Shown one piece after another: positions 1 through 7,660 of a stretch of 21,258 nt of DNA. The DNA lies in contig CAMWTD010000007.1 in NCBI GenBank assembly GCA_947177085.1, forward strand, positions 1-21,258. Direction: 5' to 3'. This stretch comes from an uncultured Desulfovibrio sp. (lineage in GTDB: Bacteria; Desulfobacterota; Desulfovibrionia; Desulfovibrionales; Desulfovibrionaceae). A program made the translations under genes and the position numbers. Position 1 is the stretch's first letter. Every line of letters starts with the position of its first letter. The notes below the pieces were generated by a model. The model had not been told where the DNA came from, made no database searches, and was given only the letters and a program-made list of their open reading frames with translations.

Positions 1-768
1 TCCTTTGCCCCCCTCACCCCAATAGAGGCACGTCGCCATGGTGCCTATTCTTCCAAGGGTTCTGCCGGCATGGCTTTTTTGAGTGCGGAAGCCGTCGCCT
101 TGCGCCAACGCATTTTTCCCGCTAAGTATTTCCAGCTTTTGCCAGATTGCGCTGGGGACCAGCTCCCGCAGCAAGTGGGTAAGGTTGCGGGCGCGCTGCT
201 TAAAAAAGCGGCGGGACGCAAGATTCTTCTCCTGACAGGCATCATCGATGAACGCAAGAATTTGCCGGCGCTCGCAAAAATGGGGGCGAAAGCAGATCCC
301 GCGAGGATACTTTTCGCCGTGATCGGGCAATTCAGCATTCCCGGCTTTTCCCGGGAAAGCCGGGTGGCCATGGCGGCCCTGGAAAAGGCAGAAAATGTTT
401 TCCTGCATGATGGCTATATCGAGGATGAGGCCGAACTCAATGCCTGCATTGCCGCGAGTGACGCGATTTTTGCGGTCTACAAAAATTTCCCCGGAAGTTC
501 CAATCTGCTCGTCAAGGCGGCCCTGTTCGACAAACCCACGCTGGTCCCTACCGGCGGCCTGATGCAAAAGTATGCGGAGGACTACGGCATAGGCTTGGCA
601 CAGGATGTGGAAGATACCGACGCCATGCTCAAGAATCTTTGTCTGCTGGTGAGCCAGCCGCCGAAAAAGGAGAACTATGCGCGCTTCCGGGCAGATTTTT
701 CACGAGAGAAATGGGAAAGCGCGCTCGGTGAATTTGTGGCCGGCTGTGTAGCAAGGGGAGCGCAATGA
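1..768 (+). CDS. Glycosyltransferase, GT4-like C-terminal part (5' end outside window)
   Basis: The frame is open from the first base with no stop, so the gene starts before the window; the ATG at 70 is an internal methionine. About 255 codons are visible. The block ILLLTGIIDERKN followed by a Rossmann-like stretch (LFAVIGQF, VFLHDGYI, SDAIFAVYK, KPTLVPTGG) matches the C-terminal nucleotide-sugar-binding half of GT-B enzymes of the GT4 type, which transfer a sugar onto a growing glycan at the cytoplasmic side of the inner membrane. The usual E-x7-E motif is not kept: the equivalent stretch reads FPGSSNLLVKAA, with no first glutamate, so donor binding or activity may differ. The stop overlaps the next start as ATGA. 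Donor and acceptor cannot be told. Confidence 0.8.
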   Translation, partial: SFAPLTPIEARRHGAYSSKGSAGMAFLSAEAVALRQRIFPAKYFQLLPDCAGDQLPQQVGKVAGALLKKAAGRKILLLTGIIDERKNLPALAKMGAKADPARILFAVIGQFSIPGFSRESRVAMAALEKAENVFLHDGYIEDEAELNACIAASDAIFAVYKNFPGSSNLLVKAALFDKPTLVPTGGLMQKYAEDYGIGLAQDVEDTDAMLKNLCLLVSQPPKKENYARFRADFSREKWESALGEFVAGCVARGAQ

Positions 769-2276
769 ATGAGCTGGCCCCGGTAGCTCTTTTTGTCTAC
801 AATCGTCCTGGCCATGCGCGGCGGGCGCTGGAATCCCTGCTTGCGTGCCCTGAGGCCGCCGCCACGGATGTCATCGTTTTTTCCGATGGCCCCAGGGGGG
901 ATGCCGATGAGGCGATGGTGCAGGAGACCCGCGCGCAGGTGATGGGCGTGAAGGGGTTTCGCTCCCTCACCTTGCGCGCCCGGCAGGAAAATGCGGGCCT
1001 GGCTGACTCCATCGTCGCCGGCGTCTCCTCCATCATGGCGGAATACGGCAGGGGCATCATTCTTGAGGACGACCTCATCCTTTCCCCGTATTTTTTGAGC
1101 TACATGAACGACGCCCTGCGGCTCTACGCGGATGAGGAAAAGGTCATGCATGTGGCCGGGCACATGTTTCCCATCAAGCCAAACTGGCTGCCGCCCACAT
1201 TTTTTATGCGCCAGTCCTCCTGTTGGGGCTGGGCCACCTGGGCCCGCGCCTGGAAGCATTTTTCCCGTGACAGCGAAGCGTTTGTCCGGGACTTCGGCCC
1301 TGATGACATCCGCCGGTTCAATCTCGACGGCGCGGTGGATTACTGGAGCCAGATTCTGGCCAACCAACGTGGGGCGATAAAGACCTGGGCCGTTTTCTGG
1401 TATGCCAGCGTTTTCAGGGCCAAGGGCCTTTGCCTGCACCCGGCCGAAACTCTTGTGCTCAATGGCGGCTTTGACGGTACTGGACAGAATTGCGGTGTTA
1501 TGGACATGGGGCCCCAAGCCCTGGCCGAAAGGCCCTTGGAGGTCAAAAAGACGCCATTGGTTGAAAACCCGAAGGCCATGAAGCGCTTGCGCGCGTGGCT
1601 GCTGGAACAGCGAAAGCCGCCCCGCCCATCCATCTTCCGCAGGGGGTGGCGTAAAGCATTGCGGGTCTTGCCCAAAATAACGCCTGCTCTGGCATCTGCC
1701 CCTCCGCAACAGGTGGTAGAACCGCAGGAACCGTCCTTCCATACCTGGCGGCAGGGAGAAGGAACGATCATTTTTCCGGAAGCGACCATCCGTGGTGCGC
1801 GGAATGACCTTTCTGCTATTATTTTGGGGGCACACGTATACTGCCGAGGTGATATATTTATTTTTGAAGAAGGAAAGATTGAGATTGGCGACTGGTGTTA
1901 TATTGGTGATGGAGCAAGGATATGGGCGGCGGATAGCATTAAGATAGGTAGTCGTGTCCTCATTTCGCATAGTGTCAATATCTTTGATTCCGACACCCAC
2001 CCCATTGACGATTGTAAAGCCCGGCATGAGCAGTTCGTGGACATCGCCACCGTTGGACGCCACTGGCATGAGAAAATCGCCCGCGCTCCGGTGGAGATTG
2101 GCGATGACGTGCTAATTTGTGCCCACGCCATCATTCTCAAGGGCGTTACAATTGGTGACGGCGCAGTGGTTGGCGCCGGCGCGGTGGTGACGCGAGATGT
2201 ACCCCCATTTACCTTGGTAGCCGGCAATCCGGCAAAAGTTATACGTAGCCTCAACAACAATGGGGATAGGCAGTGA
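765..2276 (+). CDS. Glycosyltransferase fused to hexapeptide acyltransferase
   Basis: A 503-residue two-domain protein. Residues about 5-270 look like a GT-A glycosyltransferase: VALFVYNRPGHARRALESL, then FSDGP, the acidic EDDLILSP motif near residue 105, and SCWGWATWARAW, as in GT2-like O-antigen transferases. Residues about 325-500 are a left-handed beta-helix acyltransferase of the WbbJ/LacA type, with IEIGDWCYIGDG repeats, the likely catalytic histidine H412 in SDTHPID, and the closing VAGNPAKVIRSL. The protein probably adds a sugar and acetylates it or a neighbour. The start overlaps the previous stop by four bases and follows AAGGGGAG. The acyltransferase part is AT-rich at 1801-1980 (about 42% GC by hand count) against about 62% for the line at 1501-1560, suggesting the domain was acquired separately. 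Acetyl-CoA as donor is assumed from the family. Confidence 0.88.
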   Translation: MNELAPVALFVYNRPGHARRALESLLACPEAAATDVIVFSDGPRGDADEAMVQETRAQVMGVKGFRSLTLRARQENAGLADSIVAGVSSIMAEYGRGIILEDDLILSPYFLSYMNDALRLYADEEKVMHVAGHMFPIKPNWLPPTFFMRQSSCWGWATWARAWKHFSRDSEAFVRDFGPDDIRRFNLDGAVDYWSQILANQRGAIKTWAVFWYASVFRAKGLCLHPAETLVLNGGFDGTGQNCGVMDMGPQALAERPLEVKKTPLVENPKAMKRLRAWLLEQRKPPRPSIFRRGWRKALRVLPKITPALASAPPQQVVEPQEPSFHTWRQGEGTIIFPEATIRGARNDLSAIILGAHVYCRGDIFIFEEGKIEIGDWCYIGDGARIWAADSIKIGSRVLISHSVNIFDSDTHPIDDCKARHEQFVDIATVGRHWHEKIARAPVEIGDDVLICAHAIILKGVTIGDGAVVGAGAVVTRDVPPFTLVAGNPAKVIRSLNNNGDRQ

Positions 2277-2875
2277 AAAAATTTTTTTCATTATTTTTGA
2301 CGCTTCAAAACTGCCCTCCTTTTACTAACGAACACAACCTTCCTACCCGTGGTCGAAAAATTTTTTCCTAGCATCCACGGCAAGAATTGGTACATCAACA
2401 TGGACGAAACATAGAAAAATGACAATTATAATAGTATTGTAGTGAATTATGGAAGGCGTGTAGTATTTAAAGGCGAAGTAAAAGTACATGATGGCAAGCG
2501 TACTTTTATAGGATTGCCCCTTATTGAGGCCCATACTTCTGTAAGCATTGGAAATGATGTTTTCATTTCTGGGTTTGCTTCATTGTTGACTGCGACTCCA
2601 TTTTTCTCGATTTTGTATGCTGAAAAAATAATATTCTCGACTGGTGTCATAGGAAAGAGGACTGGGCGCATGTGAAAAATACTCCCATCATCAATGGAGA
2701 CAAGGTGTGGATAGGTTGGTAATGTATCACTCCTAAATGTGTCACTGTTGGCGATTGTGCAGGGGGCGCGGCCGGCTCACTAATAGTAAAGGGTGTTGTC
2801 CCGTGGACATCGGTGGGCGGCACTCCCGCCAGAGTCCTCCGGCAGCGCCCGCAACCTTCCTCAGAAACGGACTGA
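2277..2875 (+). pseudogene. Broken hexapeptide acetyltransferase
   Basis: Pieces of one acyltransferase appear in order across two frames. The first piece (frame of 2349) reads EKFFPSIHGKNWYINMDET, hits TAG at 2412-2414, then continues through VVNYGRRVVFKGEVKVHDG and the hexapeptide block SVSIGNDVFISG. The frame is lost near 2650. From about 2660 the other forward frame gives DWAHVKNTPIINGDKVWIGW, then TAA at 2720-2722, then CVTVGD and the family's typical ending VGGTPARVLRQ before TGA at 2873-2875. A GTG at 2273 overlapping the preceding stop opens 32 codons that may be the old N-terminus, implying another frameshift near 2350. Two stops plus at least one frameshift make it non-functional. 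The 2521-2580 line is only about 35% GC. Exact boundaries are uncertain. Confidence 0.8.
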
Positions 2876-2919
2876 CAGGAGAAGGCGTCCGGCCCGTCGG
2901 CATCCCTAGGAAAACGGTA

Positions 2920-4023
2920 ATGAGCAACACTGCTGAAATGACTTGGGAAGAGGCCGTGGCATGGCTCAGGGAGCAGCCCGACCGGCAGGAGCTTGTCCGC
3001 GCCTGCTATTTTGACGATCCCTTGCCGGAAGCCGCGGAGCGTTTTTCTCTCGGAGCGGAATGGCAGGCTACGGGCGCGCTCCTGCCGCCATCCCCGGGAC
3101 TTGCGTTGGACCTCGCCTCCGGCCGGGGCATCGCCGCCTATGCCCTCTGGAAAGATGGCTGGAACGTCGTGGCGGCGGAAGGGGACCAGAGCCCGCTGGT
3201 GGGCGCCAAAGCCATCCGGGAACTCTCCGCGCAAACGGGCGGTTGGCCGGTGGTGCGCGCGTGGGGTGAGGCGCTCCCCTTCGCGGACAATACCTTTGAT
3301 CTTGTCCTCGCGCGCCAGGCCCTGCATCATGCCCAGGATTTGGACAAATATTGCGCGGAATGCGCCCGGGTACTGAAACCCGGGGGCATCTTCGTGGCCA
3401 CCCGGGAACATGTCATCGACAGGCCCGAGGACCTCGCCACTTTTTTGGAGCGCCATCCCCTGCATAGATTCTACGGGGGAGAAAATGCTTTCGCAGTGGA
3501 GCAGTATCTGCACGCCATGGAGAGAGCCGGGTTGGCTGTCGCCGATGTGCTGGGCCCCCTGGCGACGCCGGTGAACTGGGCCCCGGCAGAGGACGCCCAA
3601 ATAGAGGAGATGGCCGATGCGGCATGGCGCTGGCCCTATGCCATGTCCAACGCCGAAAAAATCGCCGACTTGCAGAAAGATCTGGCCTCCCCTGGCAAAC
3701 TGTATACCTTTGTTGCCCGCAAGCCACTCCCTGGTGAAAGCCTGGAGCACGCCAGGCTGCTCGTTCTCGGCGCGGTGCTGGAAGCCAGGGAGTGCGCCTT
3801 GAACATCCGTCAGGCCGAACTGGACAGGCGTAACGCGTGGCTGGAAACACAGAACAGCGAGCTGGAACGACGACTCTGCGAACTGGAGGGCGTCACGGAC
3901 AGGGTTTGCCGCTACCTGAACGACCATGGAGAACGGCTTGCCGTGCTTGAAGACAATATTGGCGTGCGCGTCTTTAAAAAACTCCATGGCGCATGGCGCG
4001 GATTAAAACGGAAAAAGAGCTGA
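2920..4023 (+). CDS. SAM-dependent methyltransferase with C-terminal coiled coil
   Basis: A 367-residue protein. I chose ATG 2920, with AGGA eight bases upstream, because the longer frame back to 2737 would translate the decayed acyltransferase tail. Motif I is LDLASGRG at residues 63-70. A second acidic site AAEGDQS, then FDLVLARQALHHA and RVLKPGGIFVATRE complete a class I (Methyltransf_11) fold over about residues 40-190. Residues about 285-350 form a heptad coiled coil (for example LERRLCELEGV and LAVLEDNI), and the tail KKLHGAWRGLKRKKS is basic. A methyltransferase followed by a coiled coil in an ABC-exported polysaccharide locus recalls WbdD-type chain terminators, but no kinase domain is visible. 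It could instead simply O-methylate an internal sugar. The next gene follows after three bases. Confidence 0.85.
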   Translation: MSNTAEMTWEEAVAWLREQPDRQELVRACYFDDPLPEAAERFSLGAEWQATGALLPPSPGLALDLASGRGIAAYALWKDGWNVVAAEGDQSPLVGAKAIRELSAQTGGWPVVRAWGEALPFADNTFDLVLARQALHHAQDLDKYCAECARVLKPGGIFVATREHVIDRPEDLATFLERHPLHRFYGGENAFAVEQYLHAMERAGLAVADVLGPLATPVNWAPAEDAQIEEMADAAWRWPYAMSNAEKIADLQKDLASPGKLYTFVARKPLPGESLEHARLLVLGAVLEARECALNIRQAELDRRNAWLETQNSELERRLCELEGVTDRVCRYLNDHGERLAVLEDNIGVRVFKKLHGAWRGLKRKKS

Positions 4024-4026
4024 CCC

Positions 4027-4941
4027 ATGCCGCTTTTCAGCATTGTCATCGCCACCCTGAACGCGGAAAAAACGCTGAGCCGTTGCCTGGATTCCTTGCG
4101 CGCCCAGACCTGCCGCGATTTTGAAGTGCTGCTGATGGACGGCGGCTCCAGGGACGCTACCTTGAATATCGCCGCCTCGTACAGCGACTTGCCCCTAAAA
4201 ATCACGTCGGAACCGGATCAGGGTCTCTACGACGCCATGAACAAGGGCATCCTCAAATCGTCCGGGGAGTGGATCAACATTATCGGCTCTGACGACGAAC
4301 TTCTTCCCGGCGGCCTGCAAACCATAAAAAACAGCATGGGCGGCGAGCCGGCGGATATCCACGCCGCTTGGGCGTGGCAGGTCGATGGCGGGGAAAAATC
4401 TGTCATAAAGTGTGACATCTGTGATGAACGGATGCTGGTCAGCCATATCCCCTGCCCGCACAACGCCATGTTTGTCCATCGCCAGACCTACAATGATGTC
4501 GGCCTGTATGACCTCTCCTATAAAATTACTGCGGATGGGCAGTGGACGCACAGGGCCATAAAAAAGAAGAAGCATTTCCACATTGTTCCCAAGCCTGTCA
4601 TGAAATTTTATCTCGGGGGCCTTTCTAGCCAGCCGGAACTGATGATGCCGGAATGCTACCGCATTATCCGCGAAAATTTCCCCTGCCTGAGCGAGGAGGA
4701 AGCGAAATACCTCCTGCACATGTCCAAGGGCTGGGCTGATGCCGGAGAACTCGCAGCCCTGCTCGCCCGGCATCCGGATGAAGAGGCGTTGCGGCGCTGC
4801 GCCCTGCTTGCCCGCGACTATGTGCCCCATTGCGCCCAGCGCGATTTGGACCGGCAGAGGTATTACAGTTTTTCCGCCCGCTTGAGGTCTCTGTACAAAA
4901 AACTCCGTCAGCGGCTCCGGGCAATGCCGGGACGGCCCTAA
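4027..4941 (+). CDS. GT2 family glycosyltransferase
   Basis: A 304-residue GT-A enzyme of family GT2. The N-terminus FSIVIATLNAEKTLSRCLDS is the classic start of the nucleotide-binding fold. DGGSRDAT lies near residue 39, EPDQGLYDAMNKGI near 60-73, and the DxD-like metal and donor site GSDDE at residues 87-91. The EPDQGLYDAMNKG block is shared with colanic-acid and O-antigen GT2 enzymes. A C-terminal part of about 100 residues is helical and basic (KKLRQRLRAMPGRP) and may touch the membrane. ATG 4027 lies three bases after the previous stop, so the two are probably translated together. The sugar donor cannot be read from sequence. Confidence 0.9.
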   Translation: MPLFSIVIATLNAEKTLSRCLDSLRAQTCRDFEVLLMDGGSRDATLNIAASYSDLPLKITSEPDQGLYDAMNKGILKSSGEWINIIGSDDELLPGGLQTIKNSMGGEPADIHAAWAWQVDGGEKSVIKCDICDERMLVSHIPCPHNAMFVHRQTYNDVGLYDLSYKITADGQWTHRAIKKKKHFHIVPKPVMKFYLGGLSSQPELMMPECYRIIRENFPCLSEEEAKYLLHMSKGWADAGELAALLARHPDEEALRRCALLARDYVPHCAQRDLDRQRYYSFSARLRSLYKKLRQRLRAMPGRP

Positions 4942-4968
4942 AATATAAAAAATATAAAGGATGTGGGC

Positions 4969-6729
4969 ATGGATGCCGCAACGCCGTCAATGAGCGTCAC
5001 GCCGTCACCCCTGTTTTCCATAATTGTCCCCGCGTACAATGTGGAAAAGTACCTTGAGCGTTGCCTGGAATCCATCTGCGCGCAGAAAGGCAGTTTTGAA
5101 ATTATCATCGTCGATGACGGCGCGACTGACGCCACTGGAGAAATTGCGGACTCCTTTGCCGCTCACGATGAACGCATCCGGGTCTGCCATACGGAAAACC
5201 AGGGTCTCGGCGCGGCGCGGAATTTTGGCCTCGCCAGGGCCCGGGGGCGGTACGTCTGGTTCATCGACTCGGATGACTGGATCGAGCCTCGAGCACTGAC
5301 AAAAATGACCACGCTCATCCGGGAATACGATCCGCAGATATTTTTTTGCAATTATTGCACGGTATATGAAAATGGGTATGCCGCGCTGAACGTGATGCCT
5401 GGGGACTTCGCTGACCAGTTGATCGTCCCTGCCCAGCTTTCCAACGAGGATTTTCTGGCGCTTTTCGCGTGGCGCGCCCACGCCTGGCAGATTATTGCGA
5501 AAAAATCCTATCTTGAGGAAAATGCTTTTCGCTTTCCTGAAGCAACCCTGTATGAAGATCACCTTTTTGCTCTCCAAACGCTCCTGAACTCCAGGTCGGT
5601 CTATGTGTCGCAAGCGCCGTTTTATAACTATTTTCAACGTGACGGCTCCATTTCCACCAGCCGGAGCAAGAATATCACTGACTTTATCAACGTGTCGCGG
5701 GAAGCCCTCAGCTATTTGAAAGAGAGCCACTTTCTTGAGCGTCTTCCCGGGCTGCATGCGCTGTATACGCTCCCCCTGGTGTTTTACATGGTGCATGTGC
5801 CCGAAGACCGGCGGAAAGAATTTCTCGACGGTCTGAAGAAAAATCTTGAGCTTTTTCCCCTTGACGGACGCGGGCTGACCCTGGAGGAACGGCTGTTCAA
5901 GGGGGCGGTCACGCAGGGCTCGCCGCTGCTTGCCCGGCTGGCGGCAAAGGTCCATGGCGCGGCCGCATGCAAGCTGTCGCTGGCGTTTACATCGCCGCGC
6001 GTCTTTTTAAAGAAAGGCCTGAAAAAAATCCTTCATTGCGTGAAACAGCGCCTTTTTGAATTCAAGAACAAGGGGCAGGAGGGCATGGTCAGCGGCCCCG
6101 GCAGGGCCGGCTGCCTGAACGCGGCTATTGAAGCGCGCGTGACGCAAAAAAATGTGCCCTATGTTCTCGCCGAAGACGGCGCTGACTTGCGCGCGCATGT
6201 AGTGTTTGAGCGGGGAATCGGCCAGTTGCGCCTGGGGCGGCGCGCCTCTGTCGGCTCCGGCACCACGTTGGTCATCTCACAGCCCGAGGGCATTGAAATC
6301 GGCCCCCAGGTCATGGTCTCCTGGGGTTGCACAATCATGGATGGCAACATGCATTCCCTTGACTGGGAAGAGCGCATCGATGACGGATGGCATTGGTATC
6401 TGAGCGAGCAAAAGGGGCTGCCCGGCCTTGGCAAATGCTGGGCGAATGTGGAGAGCCGCCCCATCCGCATCGGCGCGAATGCGTGGATCGGCTGCAACTC
6501 CACCATTCTCGGGGGGGTGACGATCGGCCGCGGCGCCATTGTCGGCGCGGGCTCCGTGGTGGACAAGGACGTGCCGCCCTATTGCATCTATGCCGGAAAC
6601 CGCGCCCGTTTCGTCCGGCTTGCGCCGGGGCGGCGCGACTGGCGTCCGGAAGATGTGGAGACGGCCCGGCGCGCGGGGCTTCCCGCTGAGGTCATGGCAC
6701 AAATCAGCGCCGAACTTGCGGGGGAGTGA
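4969..6729 (+). CDS. GT2 glycosyltransferase fused to hexapeptide acyltransferase
   Basis: A 586-residue fusion. I prefer ATG 4969, seven bases after AAGGA, over an in-frame GTG at 4963 that sits almost on the ribosome binding site. Residues about 15-230 are a GT2 domain: FSIIVPAYNVEKYLERCLES, DDGATDATGE, ARGRYVWFIDSDDWIE with the DSDD metal site. A helical linker follows. Residues about 420-560 form a left-handed beta-helix acyltransferase with likely catalytic H462 in DGNMHSLDW, then IRIGANAWIGCNSTILGG, VTIGRGAIVGAGSVV and VPPYCIYAGNRARFV. This is the second GT-acyltransferase fusion in the locus, but the GT half differs from that at 765-2276, so the two fusions look independent. The acyl donor is presumed to be acetyl-CoA. 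Confidence 0.88.
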   Translation: MDAATPSMSVTPSPLFSIIVPAYNVEKYLERCLESICAQKGSFEIIIVDDGATDATGEIADSFAAHDERIRVCHTENQGLGAARNFGLARARGRYVWFIDSDDWIEPRALTKMTTLIREYDPQIFFCNYCTVYENGYAALNVMPGDFADQLIVPAQLSNEDFLALFAWRAHAWQIIAKKSYLEENAFRFPEATLYEDHLFALQTLLNSRSVYVSQAPFYNYFQRDGSISTSRSKNITDFINVSREALSYLKESHFLERLPGLHALYTLPLVFYMVHVPEDRRKEFLDGLKKNLELFPLDGRGLTLEERLFKGAVTQGSPLLARLAAKVHGAAACKLSLAFTSPRVFLKKGLKKILHCVKQRLFEFKNKGQEGMVSGPGRAGCLNAAIEARVTQKNVPYVLAEDGADLRAHVVFERGIGQLRLGRRASVGSGTTLVISQPEGIEIGPQVMVSWGCTIMDGNMHSLDWEERIDDGWHWYLSEQKGLPGLGKCWANVESRPIRIGANAWIGCNSTILGGVTIGRGAIVGAGSVVDKDVPPYCIYAGNRARFVRLAPGRRDWRPEDVETARRAGLPAEVMAQISAELAGE

Positions 6730-6730
6730 A

Positions 6731-7660
6731 GTGGAAAAGCTGGCCTATATCACCGGAGCCTTCGGTTTCATCGGCTCCCATGTGGCCGCGCGCCTCGCCG
6801 GCTGCGGCTGGAGGGTCGCCTGCATTGGCCTGGGCGCTCCGGATGCGGCGGCCGCCGCTCCCGGCCCTGTGTTCTTCGGCCCAGTGACCGGCGCGAACCT
6901 CGTGGAGTTCCAGAAAACGACCGGCACGCCTGATGCGCTTATCCATTGCGCGGGCTCCGGGTCCGTGGCGGCCTCACTGGCGGACCCCCTGGCCGACTTT
7001 TACGCCAATGTGGTCACCTTGGCGGAATCGCTTGACTTTTGCCGGCTGCATGCGCCGGAAGCGCGCATCGTCGTCCCCTCCAGCGCGGCCGTCTACGGAG
7101 AGGCCGAATCGCCCATCCGGGAGGACGCGCCCCTGCGCCCCATCTCGCCCTATGGCGTCCACAAGAGGATGGCGGAAGAGCTCTGCCGCTCCTATGCCTC
7201 AAATTACGGCCTCCATATCGCCATCGCGCGCCTTTTTTCCGTGTATGGCCCTGGATTGCGGAAGCAGCTTTTGTGGGACGCCTGCCGCAAGGCGGCTTCG
7301 GGGGACTTTTCCTTCCAGGGCACGGGCAGGGAGTCGCGGGACTGGCTCCATGTGGCGGATGCCGCGCGGCTCCTGCACCTGCTGGCCGACGCGGCGAGCC
7401 CGGCCTGTCCCGTCTTTAATGGCGGTTCGGGCGAGGGGGCCAGCGTGGCGGAAATCACCGGCCTCATAGGCCACGCGTGGGAGCCGGGGCTGTCGCCCGA
7501 ATTTACAGGCGTCCCCCGGGCCGGCGACCCGACCGTCTATCTCGCCTCCTGCGAGAAAGTGCGGCAAACGGGCTTCACTCCCCGAATCCCGCTTCAGGAG
7601 GGCCTGTTGGAATATGTGCGCTGGTTCAGGCAGCAAGACCATGAGGAGAAGCGGCGATGA
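6731..7660 (+). CDS. NAD-dependent epimerase/dehydratase (extended SDR)
   Basis: A 309-residue protein starting at GTG 6731, one base after the previous stop and preceded by GGGGGAG. The longer open frame from 6539 would run through the acyltransferase end, so it is rejected. The N-terminus ITGAFGFIGSH carries the GxxGxxG NAD-binding motif. PSSAAVYGEAESP gives the catalytic Ser, and YGVHK gives the Tyr-x3-Lys pair. SRDWLHVADAARLL and FNGGSGEGASVAEI are typical of extended SDRs acting on nucleotide sugars, such as 4-epimerases and dehydratases. The substrate is probably a UDP-, GDP- or dTDP-sugar used by the nearby transferases, but which one cannot be decided. It is not a second Fcl or Gmd. 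Its end overlaps the next gene by four bases. Confidence 0.85.
   Translation: MEKLAYITGAFGFIGSHVAARLAGCGWRVACIGLGAPDAAAAAPGPVFFGPVTGANLVEFQKTTGTPDALIHCAGSGSVAASLADPLADFYANVVTLAESLDFCRLHAPEARIVVPSSAAVYGEAESPIREDAPLRPISPYGVHKRMAEELCRSYASNYGLHIAIARLFSVYGPGLRKQLLWDACRKAASGDFSFQGTGRESRDWLHVADAARLLHLLADAASPACPVFNGGSGEGASVAEITGLIGHAWEPGLSPEFTGVPRAGDPTVYLASCEKVRQTGFTPRIPLQEGLLEYVRWFRQQDHEEKRR

Noticed and set aside
675..2069. Antisense open frame of 464 codons
   Set aside because: It lies opposite the GT-acyltransferase fusion, is Gly/Arg/His-rich without motifs, and is explained by high GC at third positions of the real gene.
2737..2919. N-terminal extension of the coiled-coil methyltransferase
   Set aside because: These codons read the decayed acyltransferase tail in another frame. 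ATG 2920 has its own ribosome site.
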